Made by a program: the position numbers and the translations under genes. Positions 10,287 to 21,957 of a stretch of 64,000 bases of DNA are shown in pieces. Source of the stretch: Gnetum montanum (Eukaryota; Streptophyta; Gnetopsida; Gnetales; Gnetaceae); the NCBI GenBank assembly GCA_015680685.1, contig MNCI01011925.1, positions 626,062 through 690,061 on the forward strand. The letters are read 5' to 3'. The notes under the pieces were generated by a model. It was given only the letters and a program-made list of their open reading frames with translations. It did no database searches and was not told where the DNA came from. How positions within the stretch are numbered: the stretch's first letter is position 1; each line of letters begins with the position of its first letter.

Positions 10287-13200
10287 CCTAGTATTTTCCT
10301 TAAGCTTGTGAAATTATTGCATGCTATGGTTGGGCTAATGAACTTATCAAACTAAAGAAAGAACTTATTTTTGAATTCTTGCCATGAGTTGATGGAGGCA
10401 TGAGGGGGCATAAAAAAACATTAGATGGCTTTGCTCCTAAAAGTTGTTACAAATACCATACATGCTATGTCATTTTGTACAATGTTATGGATGCCTAGAA
10501 GGTTTTGAAACATTGTATATGTTGGTGGTCATTATTAGTAGGGGATGTGGGATCGAAGAACAAGTTTATGTTCTGGAGGGATTTTGGGATGTCATGATAA
10601 TTAATGAAGTTAAAGGGGTTGCTCACCAAGGGAGTCAAGGATTGATTGACTACCATCCTAGTCCAAGTTTTCGTAAGAATAAAACTTGGAAAACATGAAG
10701 CTCATTATTTCCTTAATGTAAAGTAATAGGTAGCTGGTTGGTTAAGGGCAAAGTTAAATAATTCTTATTGGGAGGGTTTTCTCATAAAACAAGAATCATA
10801 GAATATAAATGTTAGAATAAAATTATAAAATTGAGTAACAAGAAATAAAATTTGAAATAATATTATATTTTTTTGATAGAAAACTAAAATATGCTATTTA
10901 AATTTTTTTTTTCAAATAATAAATGCAGGAAATTATCATACATAAAATTTAAAAGGAAAAATAGTGAAATGCAAAATTTCAAAAAATAAAATTTAAAATT
11001 GAATGATTAATAAATCCACCTTACCAAAGTCAGGACTCAGGTAAGGATTGCCAAAATCAAAACTTGGAAAAGAAGACTTAGGATTCCAGTAATGAACATG
11101 ACAATTTTCAGGAAATGGAAAACATCAATTTTTCATAAAAAAAGGTAGAAAATAAAAGGTTTAGAGACAGAATTTTTCAATAGGGTGCACAATAAAATTT
11201 AGGGGAAAGAATAGTTTTGAAATAGGATCAAAACAAGAAAAACAACAAGAAAGAATGATATTTCAGAAAATGGGAAGGTTGGAAAATGGCCCTCCTAGCA
11301 CCAAAAAGGAGTTGATGAGTAAATTTTGGATGCGCCAACACTAGGAAAAAACTCATTTGAGGAGACGATTACTAGGGCACCTCCCATATAGGTATAGAAA
11401 CCTAGGAATAGTCTCAATTGGAGAGGGCCATGTGACATTCAAAAAAGGTAATTAATTGGAAAATCAAGAAATTTGAATAACTATCTTAAAATTTAAGACT
11501 TCATGAAAATATAGTAGGTAACTAGAAAATTTAAAATTTTCCTTGGTCCCCCACTACTATCGTCGATTAGTGTCATCTTGTCATCATAGATGCTATTGCA
11601 ATTGGCACTACTTGTAGCAACTAGGAGAGGGAGAGAAAGAGATATGTTCCATTGTCAACCTCTATCATTTGCAATTATTGCATGCAGTTCATGTGCCTAT
11701 CATGTGCCTTTGTGAAGAGAGAAGAGAAAGATCACCTACTATGCACCATTGTTGCGAGTTGCATACCATCACTACCACCCTTGGACTAACTACAGATGTT
11801 AATGCTTGTTGTTGTTAGTGCCTACTATGGAGAGGGACTTGTGCACCATAGGCTAACACATCTACTAGGAGATATTTCTACCAAGAGAGATTCCATTAGG
11901 TACTATGTTGCATGTTTTCTCTCATCACCTACCTTCCATTGGTGGTAGAAAACCTAGGGGAGTCACTTGCTGCCACTTCATCATTGTCATGCCATGCGTT
12001 GCTATTGAGGCATGCTCTATAGCTCCTGCACCTGCCATTTTCCACTTATGTGGTTGATGACCACGTAGCTTTGCTCACTTGCTAACATCACCTGACATTC
12101 CCACTACTATCTATTGTCATCATGTTAAAAGGAGGAGTGAGGAGAGAGAGTGCATTTGTTGTGCTACCACTTGCCTACAATTACTAACATGCAGTCAACT
12201 TCTGTTAGTTGCTAACACACCCACAAATACCTCATTGTCACCTGCAGCTACCATTAATCATCATCTATCATCACTGTTTCTATAAAGAGAAGAGAGGTTG
12301 GCTCTTAATTCCTCTCTATTGATTTGGGAGAAGGGAGATTCATCCTTCTGGTTACTACTTCAGACCTACTTTTATTGCTACCAGTTGCTTACTTAAATGC
12401 CCACTCTCATAACATCTGCCACTTCTGCACTATTACATCCACTTCCACCACCATGGCCATGTCTCCATATTCATGTTAGTAATGCTTGGTAGTTACACCT
12501 AACACTATTACATCCACCATTGTGGTGGTGTAACCGTAGCCACGTCGCTGCTGCTACCTGCTTGTAATGCCCACGTCCCATGATCTCCATCATTAACATA
12601 ACCTCCCTCTACCACATAACTCTCAATGTAATTGCATCACCTATACCTATAGTTTCAGCCTTAAAACTTATTCTCATGTAGTAATTTGACTTGTAAATCT
12701 CATTGTGATTTAATATGTGGCTCTATGATTTTTAACTTTCTATTTTAGCCTTGCACCAGTATATAAAAACATACTTTTACATTACTATTATCAAAACTAA
12801 ATCAAAAGTAGTTTTCAAGTTCCCTTGAATTTTACGCACTCTTAATTTCAATCTTAGTAATAAAGCTTCATTACCTTATCATCACTTTTCTATTTATAAT
12901 CCCATGTCTATATGCAATCCTTGTACACAATCCAATTATGGTTACCTTACTATATGATGGTAAATAAGTCATGTGGTGGGGTGGTATATGACTATCAAGT
13001 TCTTTTTTTCTAGAGTCATTTTTAGGTTATGAAATTCTTAATTCAATTGAGGTATTACTATGGTCTGTAATTCTTTAAATGTATGTATTGAATTGACAGA
13101 ATGCTAATTGTAGATATCAATCTTATTCTCTTTCTTAGCACAATTAATAGTTTGTTGAAGATTGATGCTATTGATCATGGCCCCATGCCAAGCATGGCAA
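10287..13200. other. Other repeat DNA between R1 and C
   Basis: No retroelement protein is readable. Short open frames at 10134-10355, 10444-10698 and 12079-12285 have no copy elsewhere and look like chance. A/T-rich sequence fills 10700-11000. About 11300-12300 is a dispersed repeat listed separately. Upstream of ~13200 no similarity to O1 was found, so C begins there. Confidence 0.55.
11300..12300 (-). repeat. Dispersed repeat D, inverted copy of 60290-61440
   Basis: The best block is about 11310-11450, which reads as the reverse complement of 61270-61440: GCGCCAACACTAGG, GGGCACCTCCCATA, AGAGGGCCATGTGACAT. Similarity continues through a GAGAGGGAGAGAAAGAGAT tract near 11620. Family unknown; it could be the LTR or UTR of another retroelement. 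Confidence 0.65.
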
Positions 13201-13834
13201 TGTTGGCATCAATAATTACTTTAACCACTAATAAAAAACAAGAATTCATTATGCTTATGGTATGACATCTCACCTCCTAATTTTTGCAATCCCTTCTAAG
13301 TCCATCTCATCTCATTGTATAAATAATTATAACTTATGGTCTTGAGAAGCATAGTAACATTTTTCCAACTTAGTGATACTAACATGTGTGTTTTGCTAAA
13401 TAGGTATGTGTTACATTCAACTCCTTAAGTGCCTCAGGACATTTTAAGAATTGAGTATACAAGGGCATTAAGGGATGGAGCCTACTTTGGGGAGGATCCA
13501 CTTGTGTAACTATTTTATCTTATACTTGGCAAATAATTCCACATCATCTTGAGCCTTCTAACAATAATAAATTTCAATAAAAGCTTCCCTTAACATTCAA
13601 TACATCTATTTCAATAACACAAGTTCATTACCCATCTCATCCATCTTATTAACACTTAAGGAACTTTCATCACCCAAGATTCCTCTTTATGCACTTTCTA
13701 TGACAAATTCTTGAAAAATATGCATCACTCATAGCCCAAGATCCTCTAACACATGTTTCATATCTTCCAATTATTCCAACTTACTCATTTTTGTTCACAA
13801 GAATTCAATGAAAAATTTGAAACTTTCACCTTCG

Positions 13835-13900
13835 ATATTGAATCCCCTACAATATTGGATCTCCAGTATCATAGCACAAAAAAAGTATATATACTATGGG
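13835..13900 (+). promoter_or_regulatory. Internal promoter-like module upstream of ORF3 (C)
   Basis: Three GATATT-like cores (at 13835, 13852 and 13866; spacings 17 and 14) are followed by an A-run and GTATATATAC (TATA from 13886). The start of ORF3 is ~460-530 bp downstream. The A-run/TATA part resembles the R3 LTR and the R3 internal module (31246-31262, minus strand). Confidence 0.55.
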
Positions 13901-14349
13901 GCATGTAGTGAATTTTTCATTTTGAGCTTTTGGAGAGGGGAGAGTTTTCTCCATTTTTTTCTTGAACCTAAAGCTCTAAGCTCCCAACTTCAAACCCTCA
14001 TAACTACACACTTGTAGCTTTACTTTCTACAATTCTTGAACCTTGTTGATCATGGAGCTCTCAACTTAGTTGTGAGGGGTGCCCAGTGTGATATTGCTAC
14101 AATTTGAGTCATAATTTTCTAATGCCCAGAAGGTATTATAACAGTAACTATGAAGGGAAAAATGAACATTTTTAATAAGAATAAAGCCATAAATACTTAA
14201 ATAATCCTCTTAATAAATCATACCAACTATTATAAGCCATAAACAAGATCAAGATGGACAATTGTGAAGGGTTATAAGGAAATTAGCACCTAAAAGGTTT
14301 CTTTTTGAAAAATTTTCTAACTCTACAATTATAGTAAGCTAAAAATTTG

Positions 14350-17163
14350 ATCTAATTAAAGGTATGAGAGAGAAAATAAGCTATAAAAATTGGAGTAAAC
14401 ATTTTAATAATTCCTAAATGCTTGATGATTGCAAATGATCCTAAAGAGAGGAGCAATAGAAGGACCCTCACAAGCCTACAAGCAAAAGACCTAGAGGCCA
14501 TGAATGATGCCAAACTTGAGAATAAGATCCATAAGCAAAAAGGTAGCCCAAGATGCTCAATTTTTTGCATCCATCAAGAAACTCTTTTTACTAAACATTC
14601 AGCCCATGGAGAGGCAAAAAAACCACAAGCACAAGGACAATGCCTCACACTATCACCAGATTACCTCCAAGCCATCCAGGAGAAATCGATCATAACTACA
14701 TTGAGTGTGGAACTAAACTTTGGCCTATTCATAGATTTTATTCTAGAAACAATAAGGATGCAACTCCAAGTATTACCATTATGGCCCATGCTCTCAAATA
14801 GTGGAGAATGGTATTTGGGGGATACCTATCAATTCTAGCATAACAAAGGAGAGGATGCAAAAATTAATATTGAGGGATTTTTAGTTTCCTATTTAGGTAA
14901 GGTGATAGTTGAAGCCCTTAACATGCCCACTGAAGGGGCAAGAGTAGCACATATGTCCACCAAATTAGATACAGACATAAAAAACTATGGTTGCGAAGAG
15001 CATACATCAAAGAAGACAAATATTACAATGAGTTAACTTTGGAAGAGAGAATATATTTTAAAATTGACACATATAATCTATTTCTCACAAAAATATTAAA
15101 TAGAATATTAACATATGTAGCTAGGGGAAGTGCAGTCTTAATGGGAAAGTATAACACAAACATCGCACAACACTATTTCATGGAGATCCAAAGGCAATTT
15201 GAGGAAAAGAAGGCAGGGAAGCTAACACTCCCATTTCCTTGCATCATCAGGAAGCTATGAAAACATGTTGGAATCCTGGGGTACATCAATGATGTACTTA
15301 GGAAGTCTTAGAATGCATATTTTCCTAAAATGCTTAAGCTAGCACCACCAAAGAAAGATCATGTGGAGGAACAAGCAAATGCTGGGGAAACCACACAAAC
15401 TACTATACAACAACAACAAGTGGGACCCAGTGGTGAAAAGAAAGAGTAGCAACAAGTTCTACCACCACTACCACAGGATTAGAGGTAATTAATGAATCAT
15501 TTGAAAGAAATTATAGAGACCATAAGTAGAGAAACTTGTGAGGAGGCCAACTTATATAGAGTCATTGATAGTACCATTCAACCAATAGTTTCCATAGACT
15601 CTATCAATGGACAAATATCATTGTAGTAGGAGGAGAGGCCTAATGCTCATAGTATATTTCTAGAAATGTTACATTATTCCAAGTGGTGCTTAAAATCAAA
15701 GAAGGAGCCATGATCATGGTTATGTAGCACCAAGATGCAGCAGGAGTAATAGAAGTGACCACATATCATATTAAAAAATCATTTAATGTACCTATTGTGC
15801 TACTAGTAGATCTAACTAGAGGTAGGGATGCTCAAATGCTAGTTGGTACCTTGATGACTCCTACTAATCATGAAGATGTTCTAGATCAACTATTATAAAC
15901 TGGGCAAGTCATGATAACTCTTTTTAACATTCCAAGTGATGTCACTGCACTACATTCAGAACTAATAGTAACTAAGTATAAGTTGATCATGGTAGAAACT
16001 AGGGTAGAACATGCAAAAATGAAATTTTTAGACTATAGGAAGAGCTTGCAACCCTAAGGGTTGAATGCAAATATCCTACATAATATGTTGCACCTAACCA
16101 ACTAGAACAGTTTAGAATAGAAAAAATCAATCACCTAATGGAGCAAAACAAGTAAGTGGAGAATGAGAATGAGAAAGTGATGTGGAATGTCTCAGTGGTA
16201 GAAGCATAGATATATTCACATACTAAGGAACTCACTATAGCATAGGAAGAAAATAAGTAACTCATTGTAGACAATACCAGTTTGACCAATGTAGAGAAGT
16301 AGAAAAACATTCTTGAGGAAAGAATCCATCAGTTGAGAGAACAACTGATGAGAGTCAACTAGGATATAAGTTTCTTAGCAAGAGAAAATAGAATCCTCTC
16401 AATGTTGGAGGTACATGCCGTTTGACAAAAATTAGCCATTGAAATAAAATTGTGGTAGAATGAAGCAAAGAGGCATGAAAGGCTCAAAGAACATCTTCGC
16501 GATTAAGTAGGCATGTACAAACAAATTAATGAGAAGGAAATCGAAATGGTGAAGGCCCATATCAACTCCATGTCAGCATAAAATCCAGATTGGCAGCCCA
16601 TCTTGGATAGCTATGCTCATGTCCACCAAGCAAAGATAAAAAATAAAGACATGAAAATATAATATTTGAAAGAATACATGGGGTTAGCTAACCTTCGTTA
16701 TTCTAACCTAGCCATGTTGATAGTAGGCAAGCCTAGAAATGAGCTTGAATAGTAAGTAGCAACCACATATGAATTATATGAAAAAGAGTTTATGGATCAA
16801 AAAGATGCTCTAGAAAAGCTCTAGGTAGCAAAATCTCAATTAGAAGTGGTTAAGGCTAGCTACTAAGGGAAGAAAGATGTTGTAGTGAACTTGGCTAGAA
16901 GAATGTTTGATTATCAAGAGTTATGCAAGATGTCCAGGGAATTTAAAAAAGAGAAAAGGAAATTTGCTGCATGGTATATCAAGGCCAATCATATGTTTCC
17001 ACAGTTGCCATATCCATCACATAGTGCACAATAGGCATGGATGGTACATGTCCCTAGAATAGAGGAAGAAAAAATTCAGGCGTTTCTTAACAAATACAAG
17101 TTTTAGAAGCTTGATGAGAAGGGGAAGCAACTAATGGAGAAGCCACCAACACCAAGTACTACT
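14350..17163 (+). pseudogene. ORF3, coiled-coil protein of unknown function (C)
   Basis: A ~930-codon frame, broken by stops and shifts, shared with O1 (56120-58958) and R3 (30807-28370). N-terminal half: LQAIQEKS, VELNFG, PLWPM, SGEWYLGDTYQF (14795-14836), NIEGFLV, then LEERIYFKIDTYNLFL and RGSAVLMGKYN (15035-15160), LPFPCIIRKL and GYINDV. This spacing recalls the domain annotated in angiosperms as a putative plant transposon/ATHILA ORF-1 type protein; that is my inference from pattern only. Middle: HQDAAGVIEV..HIKKSFNV and TPTNHEDVLD (15730-15890). C-terminal half: long Glu/Lys/Leu heptad-like stretches (about 16090-16950), then MFPQLPYPSH (16996) and a Pro-rich end. It lies between a 3' UTR and the LTR, where env-like ORFs sit in Athila, but I see no membrane segment. 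Confidence 0.75.
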
Positions 17164-17357
17164 TAGGTTACATCGAGCTTTATCAAGTTTTGTTGTTTTG
17201 TTTCAATTTGTCTTATCATAATTTGTGTCAATTTTTATAAAACATTACTACAACATTTAGTGTCATGTATATAGTTAGTCAGTTATGTAAATCTACCTCC
17301 TAATTTTATAAGGGACTTTATCCTCATTTTTTTAACTCAAGGACAAGTTTTCAATTA

Positions 17358-17369
17358 GTTGTGGGGGTA
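17358..17369 (+). promoter_or_regulatory. Polypurine-tract-like site before LTR (C)
   Basis: TTGTGGGGGTA directly precedes the LTR TGATAAAG. The same ATGGGGGTA stands before the LTRs at 52130 and 59148, and ATGGGGGTAGGA before the R3 3' LTR on the minus strand, so it is the likely plus-strand primer. Confidence 0.7.
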
Positions 17370-18243
17370 TGATAAAGTCAATTTCAATAGAAAATGATAT
17401 TGTAACTATGATGTCATAGATTTGATATTGTAGCATAATCTACATCATCGTATAAACAATATCACTGCATGCATGCTAGCCTATAAATACAACACTTAGG
17501 CATATAAATCCATAATAAGTTTCATTTCATAGTAGCCAAACTCTATTAGTTTTATATCATTAATTTAGTTTTAGGTAATTAGAATTGTGAATTCCCATGG
17601 TGTAGTGTGACTTACTGAATAGAGTCTTTATTCAAACATATTGTACTTTGATGCAAGTGTGACTAGTATTAAAGATCAAGCTATTTCATACTGTTGCAAC
17701 ATTATCCTAGTTTACCGCTTTACTTAGAATAATGTTTACCATTTTTACTTAGACTACTTATTACTACTTTCCTGTTTAATGTTTTACTATTCCATGCACT
17801 TTACTTTTACTATTGTTAGTATGTAGAATAGATACAACTAATGTCGAGCATAAAGTGTGATCGTCTAGTAACTCAGTAGTATTATTGCTTAGTTTTTCTA
17901 GTAGCAAAGTACTTGGTAATCCCATTAACAATTACATAAGCCTGGGATGTGTACCAAAAATTAGGAATGGATATCCATTTCCATAGGATATAATAAATTT
18001 GTCTATTATTTTACTTAGAAAATATTTTCATTCCATCATGTTTGTTGGGAGAAATAATGGCAAAACAAAATCATATATCATATACCTCACAGTGAGCTGC
18101 ACCATACACATAGACTTCACTAGCTCCATGTGGGAAGATAATGGTCTTGAACTTAAACCAATTGCTAGCATAATTACATTGTCTTGTTCATGGATTACGA
18201 TCTAGTCACACATGAACACCTGTGACTTGTACGGTTGGGTACT
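17370..18243 (+). repeat. 3' LTR of C (type I), last ~22 bp missing
   Basis: It starts TGATAAAG after the G-rich primer. Cores lie at offsets 28, 42 (degenerate), 56, 76 (degenerate) and 90, with TATAAATA at offset 113. It runs to GGGTACT, where other LTRs would continue to TCATCA, and is replaced at 18244 by the end of the opposite-strand R2 LTR. Confidence 0.85.
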
Positions 18244-19142
18244 TGATGAGTAGTGAATACCCCTATGCTCAACTGTACAAATCACTAAGTGTTCATGCAT
18301 GATCTAGTCAAATTACATGGACTCTATGTCTTCTAGTATAGTAATCTCTAGGAACTGAACTTGCCCTGATAGTCATTCATATTCTTCCCAATTACACTTG
18401 TGATATGTAAAGGTATGGTTAAGTGTAATCGATGCATATGATTTTTTTATTATTCTTATGTTTTATATTTTGAGTGCTTAAATAAAAGGATGAAGGGAAT
18501 GGAGTAATTTAATTACTATTTTAATCTAATTAACTAATTTCTAACCAATCCTAACATAAGTATCTACTCCCACTTTCTGTACACATCCTAAACACGTATA
18601 ATGCTATTGGATTACCAAACATTAAGTGTTATTGGGATTACCAAGTGTCATTTGCATGCTTGAAGTGGTCGTACTTATGTGCTTAATTAATTGTTGTTTA
18701 ATCTAGCTAGTTTAATTTATTAATTAGCTTAATTATTGAAAACATTAAAAGAAATTTCATGAAACATTAAATGCATAAATAAAATATTTAATCTAGCCAA
18801 AGTGCTGCAAGGTTTATCAAAAAGCTCATCTTTATTAATACACACACTATCATGCCCAAGTACAATAGTGCTCAAATAAAGATCCGTACACTTAGTGGCT
18901 TCTACTGTAGGCACTTGGGAAAATATTCTAACTCTAAGGAAGAAAAACTACAAGAACTTTGCTATGCTATGACTAATATGACCTCCAAAACTATGCATCC
19001 AAGTATTATATTTATAGGTCGGCACACATTCCATGATATTGGATATTTGACATCACTTCTGGATCCTCGATATTGGGTATTCAATATTAGGGCTCCAATA
19101 TCGGATATCTAATATTGAAGCTAGAAAAAATGCACTTCATCA
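18244..19142 (-). repeat. 3' LTR of R2 (type I)
   Basis: On the minus strand it begins TGATGAAGTGC at 19142 and ends TCATCA at 18244, 899 bp. Cores lie at offsets 28, 42, 56, 70, 90 (degenerate) and 104, with TATAAATA at offset 127, 23 bp after the last core. The G-rich primer seen before other 3' LTRs is not present at 19143-19160, so a small deletion or rearrangement is likely there. Confidence 0.9.
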
Positions 19143-20282
19143 ATGTTGGATCACTCCACCACTCATCATGTTCTATTGAAGTTTAATTTTCTATTGATTG
19201 TATATCCTCAAAGTAGGCACATGTCCTTTGTTGCCATTGCATATCCTTAAACAAAGGAGTTCATGGACCCCATGGGTGATTAATGGTTCTAGAAAGTTAA
19301 GTATAAAAACCTGGAAGAAACTACCTAAGAAGTTTGACACATCAAACTAAGACATCGAACAAGGACATGCACACTAACAATGAGGTGAGGCATGGAAAGC
19401 ATAGATGGATGAGAGAGAAAGTGGAATGGAGTTCCCAATTAAGGTCACATGCAATCCCTTATGAATTTTGTGGTTAATTGACCTAATAAAACCCATCCTT
19501 AGTCTAGAATAAAACCAACCATGTTCAGTGAGTTTGCATCACCACTCAAAGACTGATCCACCTTCTTAAGACACAAGAGTGATTACATAGAAAAACCACT
19601 ATTCCTTATTTAAGAAGAAAAGATAAGTAGAATGTGTGAACAGACCTTAGTTAGAGCGGACCTTTAGGCATGGGTAACATGTCTTGAAAGTTCCATAATT
19701 AGTTCTTGTAGCCCATTTATTTTGTCTACGGGGTTTCCTTTGAATTTTCATCATTTTTTAAAGATTTTTGGATTGGAACCACACCATGTAAAGACCTATT
19801 CAACTTCGTATTATTGGTCAACATGGAATGGTAAGAAATCCATGAAAACACCCATGCACCCAAGTAAGTATTAGAGTATAAAGAGTATTGAGTTCCCTTG
19901 AAGTCACACCCTGTTCAAACCTTTGAATCCTTTCCATGTCTAGAAACTACAAGTGTCACAAGTTTGTTAAAGTTTTATTAATGAAAAGGGGCCTCACACT
20001 TCTAGAATCGGAAACACCATAGAGTTTGTGAATGGGTGGATGATGTGGACTCATTGCTTATTTCATGAAAAAGAAATCATGTCTTAGTTATTAGCAACAA
20101 AATTCAAAGCTAGAATCTAGACACCAACAATCAAATAACTAGATAGCACATGCCCACATCAAGAACACTGCACTACAGCTAGTTGGCGATAAAGCACATT
20201 ATTATTAAAACATAATAAGAAAATCACACCAAAATAAGAAAAATAGAAGAGATTATAAAGTATTCAAGAAAGATAAAATGTA
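19143..20282 (-). other. 3' untranslated region of R2
   Basis: No ORF. The sequence around 19780-20060 is strongly similar to R3 32200-32480 and is also found in N1 (50500-50930), including blocks such as GAACCACACCATG and TTGAAGTCACACCCT (plus-strand reading). It is a shared 3' UTR, not a gene. Confidence 0.75.
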
Positions 20283-20465
20283 CTAACAATGTTGTAAAAC
20301 ATAAATTGGAAAAATTAATAAAGTAAAAAAAAAGATGTAAGATAAAGAAGGCATAAAATAGAAAGTTGTAAAAATAACAAGGTGCAAAAGAAAAATGTGT
20401 GAAATAAAAAGATGAAAAACTGAGGAGCCACTATAATGGTTAGCATGGATGGCCATCTCCCCCAT
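20283..20465 (-). CDS. Small hydrophobic ORF after the integrase (R2)
   Basis: 60 codons starting MGEMAIHANH at 20465, followed by a Phe/Leu/Tyr-rich stretch that could form one or two membrane helices. N1 (50227-50373) and R3 (32873-32766) have the same start motif, M-G/E-E-M-A then ANH, and a hydrophobic tail. It overlaps the end of the integrase frame out of phase. It may be a real small membrane peptide, or just the translation of a T-rich 3' UTR; I favour the latter slightly. Confidence 0.35.
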   Translation of the reverse strand: MGEMAIHANHYSGSSVFHLFISHIFLLHLVIFTTFYFMPSLSYIFFFTLLIFPIYVLQHC

Positions 20466-21900
20466 GACTAAGTTAAAAGTAGGAGATCTAAAATATTAAG
20501 TGTGGTTATCCATCTGATGAGACATTTGTTGCATTGGATTTTTTAGGCTCATGGAAAGGTTTGACTTGTTGTGTGTTGACCAGCTACTTTTTTTTTAGGC
20601 TCTTAGGTTTGTAGATTAACATGGCCTTAGAAGGAAAGGTTTCATAAATGATGTAAGCCCCCTTCCACAATGTCTAGAACTTATTTCATTGAGGTACATG
20701 TGTGGAGTTCGAGTAGAGGACCTTATCCCCTAGTTGAAATTTAGCTTTCCTAATTCTAAGGTCATGGCACTTTTTGCTAAATGGCTTGTGTAACTCATTA
20801 GATGATAGGATCACTAATTGATTTTTGTCTAGTATGTTGAGATTCATTAATCTTTCTTTTTGTGCTAAACTTAAGTCAAGGTTAAGGTCATAATCTATTG
20901 AAAGTGTAGAGAGCTCAGATTAAATAGGAAGAGTTGGCAATTTTCCCCACATCAAATCATAAGAAGAGTAACCTATAGGGAGCTTCCAAGTGGAGCGGTA
21001 GTTCTAGAGGGCTTCATTGAGTTTCGTGCTCCAATCTCTCCTATATTTTCTAACTATTCTTGTTAAGATCTTAGTGATTTCCCTATTTGTAACCTCAACT
21101 TGACTATTGGCTTGGGGGTGGTAAGGTGTTTTTAATTTATGCTCAACTCCCAAGTGTTGCATGAGCTTTCAAAATGTAGTACTTTTAAAATGGGTTCCAT
21201 TGTCAGAAATTGGTTCACATGGCATACCAAACCTATTTACAATATTCTATTGTACAAATCGAGCAATAATAGAAGATGTACAATCAATGATAGCTATTGC
21301 CTCTACCCATTTTGTACAATAGTTAATGAATATGATGTATGCTTTTTCATTTGACATGGATGTGATGGGACCCATGAAGTTAGTGCCCCAGATGTTGAAG
21401 GCTTCTAGTGGTTGAATCCATTGTTAAGGTTCCTTCATTCAAGTGGTCATTTCACCATCACATTGGCAATGCTCACAAGAGTTAACAAATTGGTGACCAT
21501 GCCTAAAATGTGTTGGCTAGTAATATCCTACCCTTAAGATCTTAATGGCCATGCATCTCCCTACATAGTGGCCCCCACAAGGACCCTCATGAGCATCCTA
21601 AAGAAGATGTAGTTGATCAGCATCAAGGACACACCAATAAACCAAGCCATCAGCACACACCTTATAGAGGTGCCTATTGATCTCCATGAAGTGTTTCACC
21701 TAGTGAAGAAATTGTTATCTCTTCTAGTGATCTAGTTCTTGTGGCATCTCTTGAGTGAAAAGATAAGTGAGAATTCCATCATACCATTTAGGCTTAGTGG
21801 GAAATTATTCAGTTATAGCCCTGGCAAAGAGGAGTTCATCAGAAAAATAATTAGATAGTGGGCTTCCCTTCTCTTTATTATCCCATTGCAATTGAGCTAA
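20440..21900 (-). pseudogene. Integrase remnant (R2)
   Basis: Minus-strand blocks match N1 and A: the zinc-finger region near 21540-21470, core segments near 21400-21130 (including the region reading TTPYHP in copies), the C-terminal YSSYDLMWGKLP-like block near 20960, and the QQVKPFHEP-type end near 20570, closing with SHGGDGH near 20450. Multiple stops and shifts break the frame. It follows RNase H and precedes the 3' UTR, as expected. Confidence 0.82.
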
Positions 21901-21957
21901 GTGATCAATGACCACATTCTCAATTTCCTTTTGATTTACCATTATAAGATTGAATTC

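Larger units (their letters stand above)
13200..18243 (+). mobile_element. Element C: 3' half with ORF3 and LTR
   Basis: From ~13200 the sequence follows O1 from ~54960: the CTACTTTGGGGAGGA block at 13480 matches 55260. It then has the internal promoter-like module, ORF3 and an LTR starting at 17370. No gag or pol is present. The LTR lacks its last ~22 bp because R2 begins there on the opposite strand. Confidence 0.82.

Noticed and set aside
14350-17163. ORF3 as a host gene near the LTR
   Set aside because: Three copies occupy the same place between 3' UTR and LTR in three elements, including the complete R3, so it belongs to the element.
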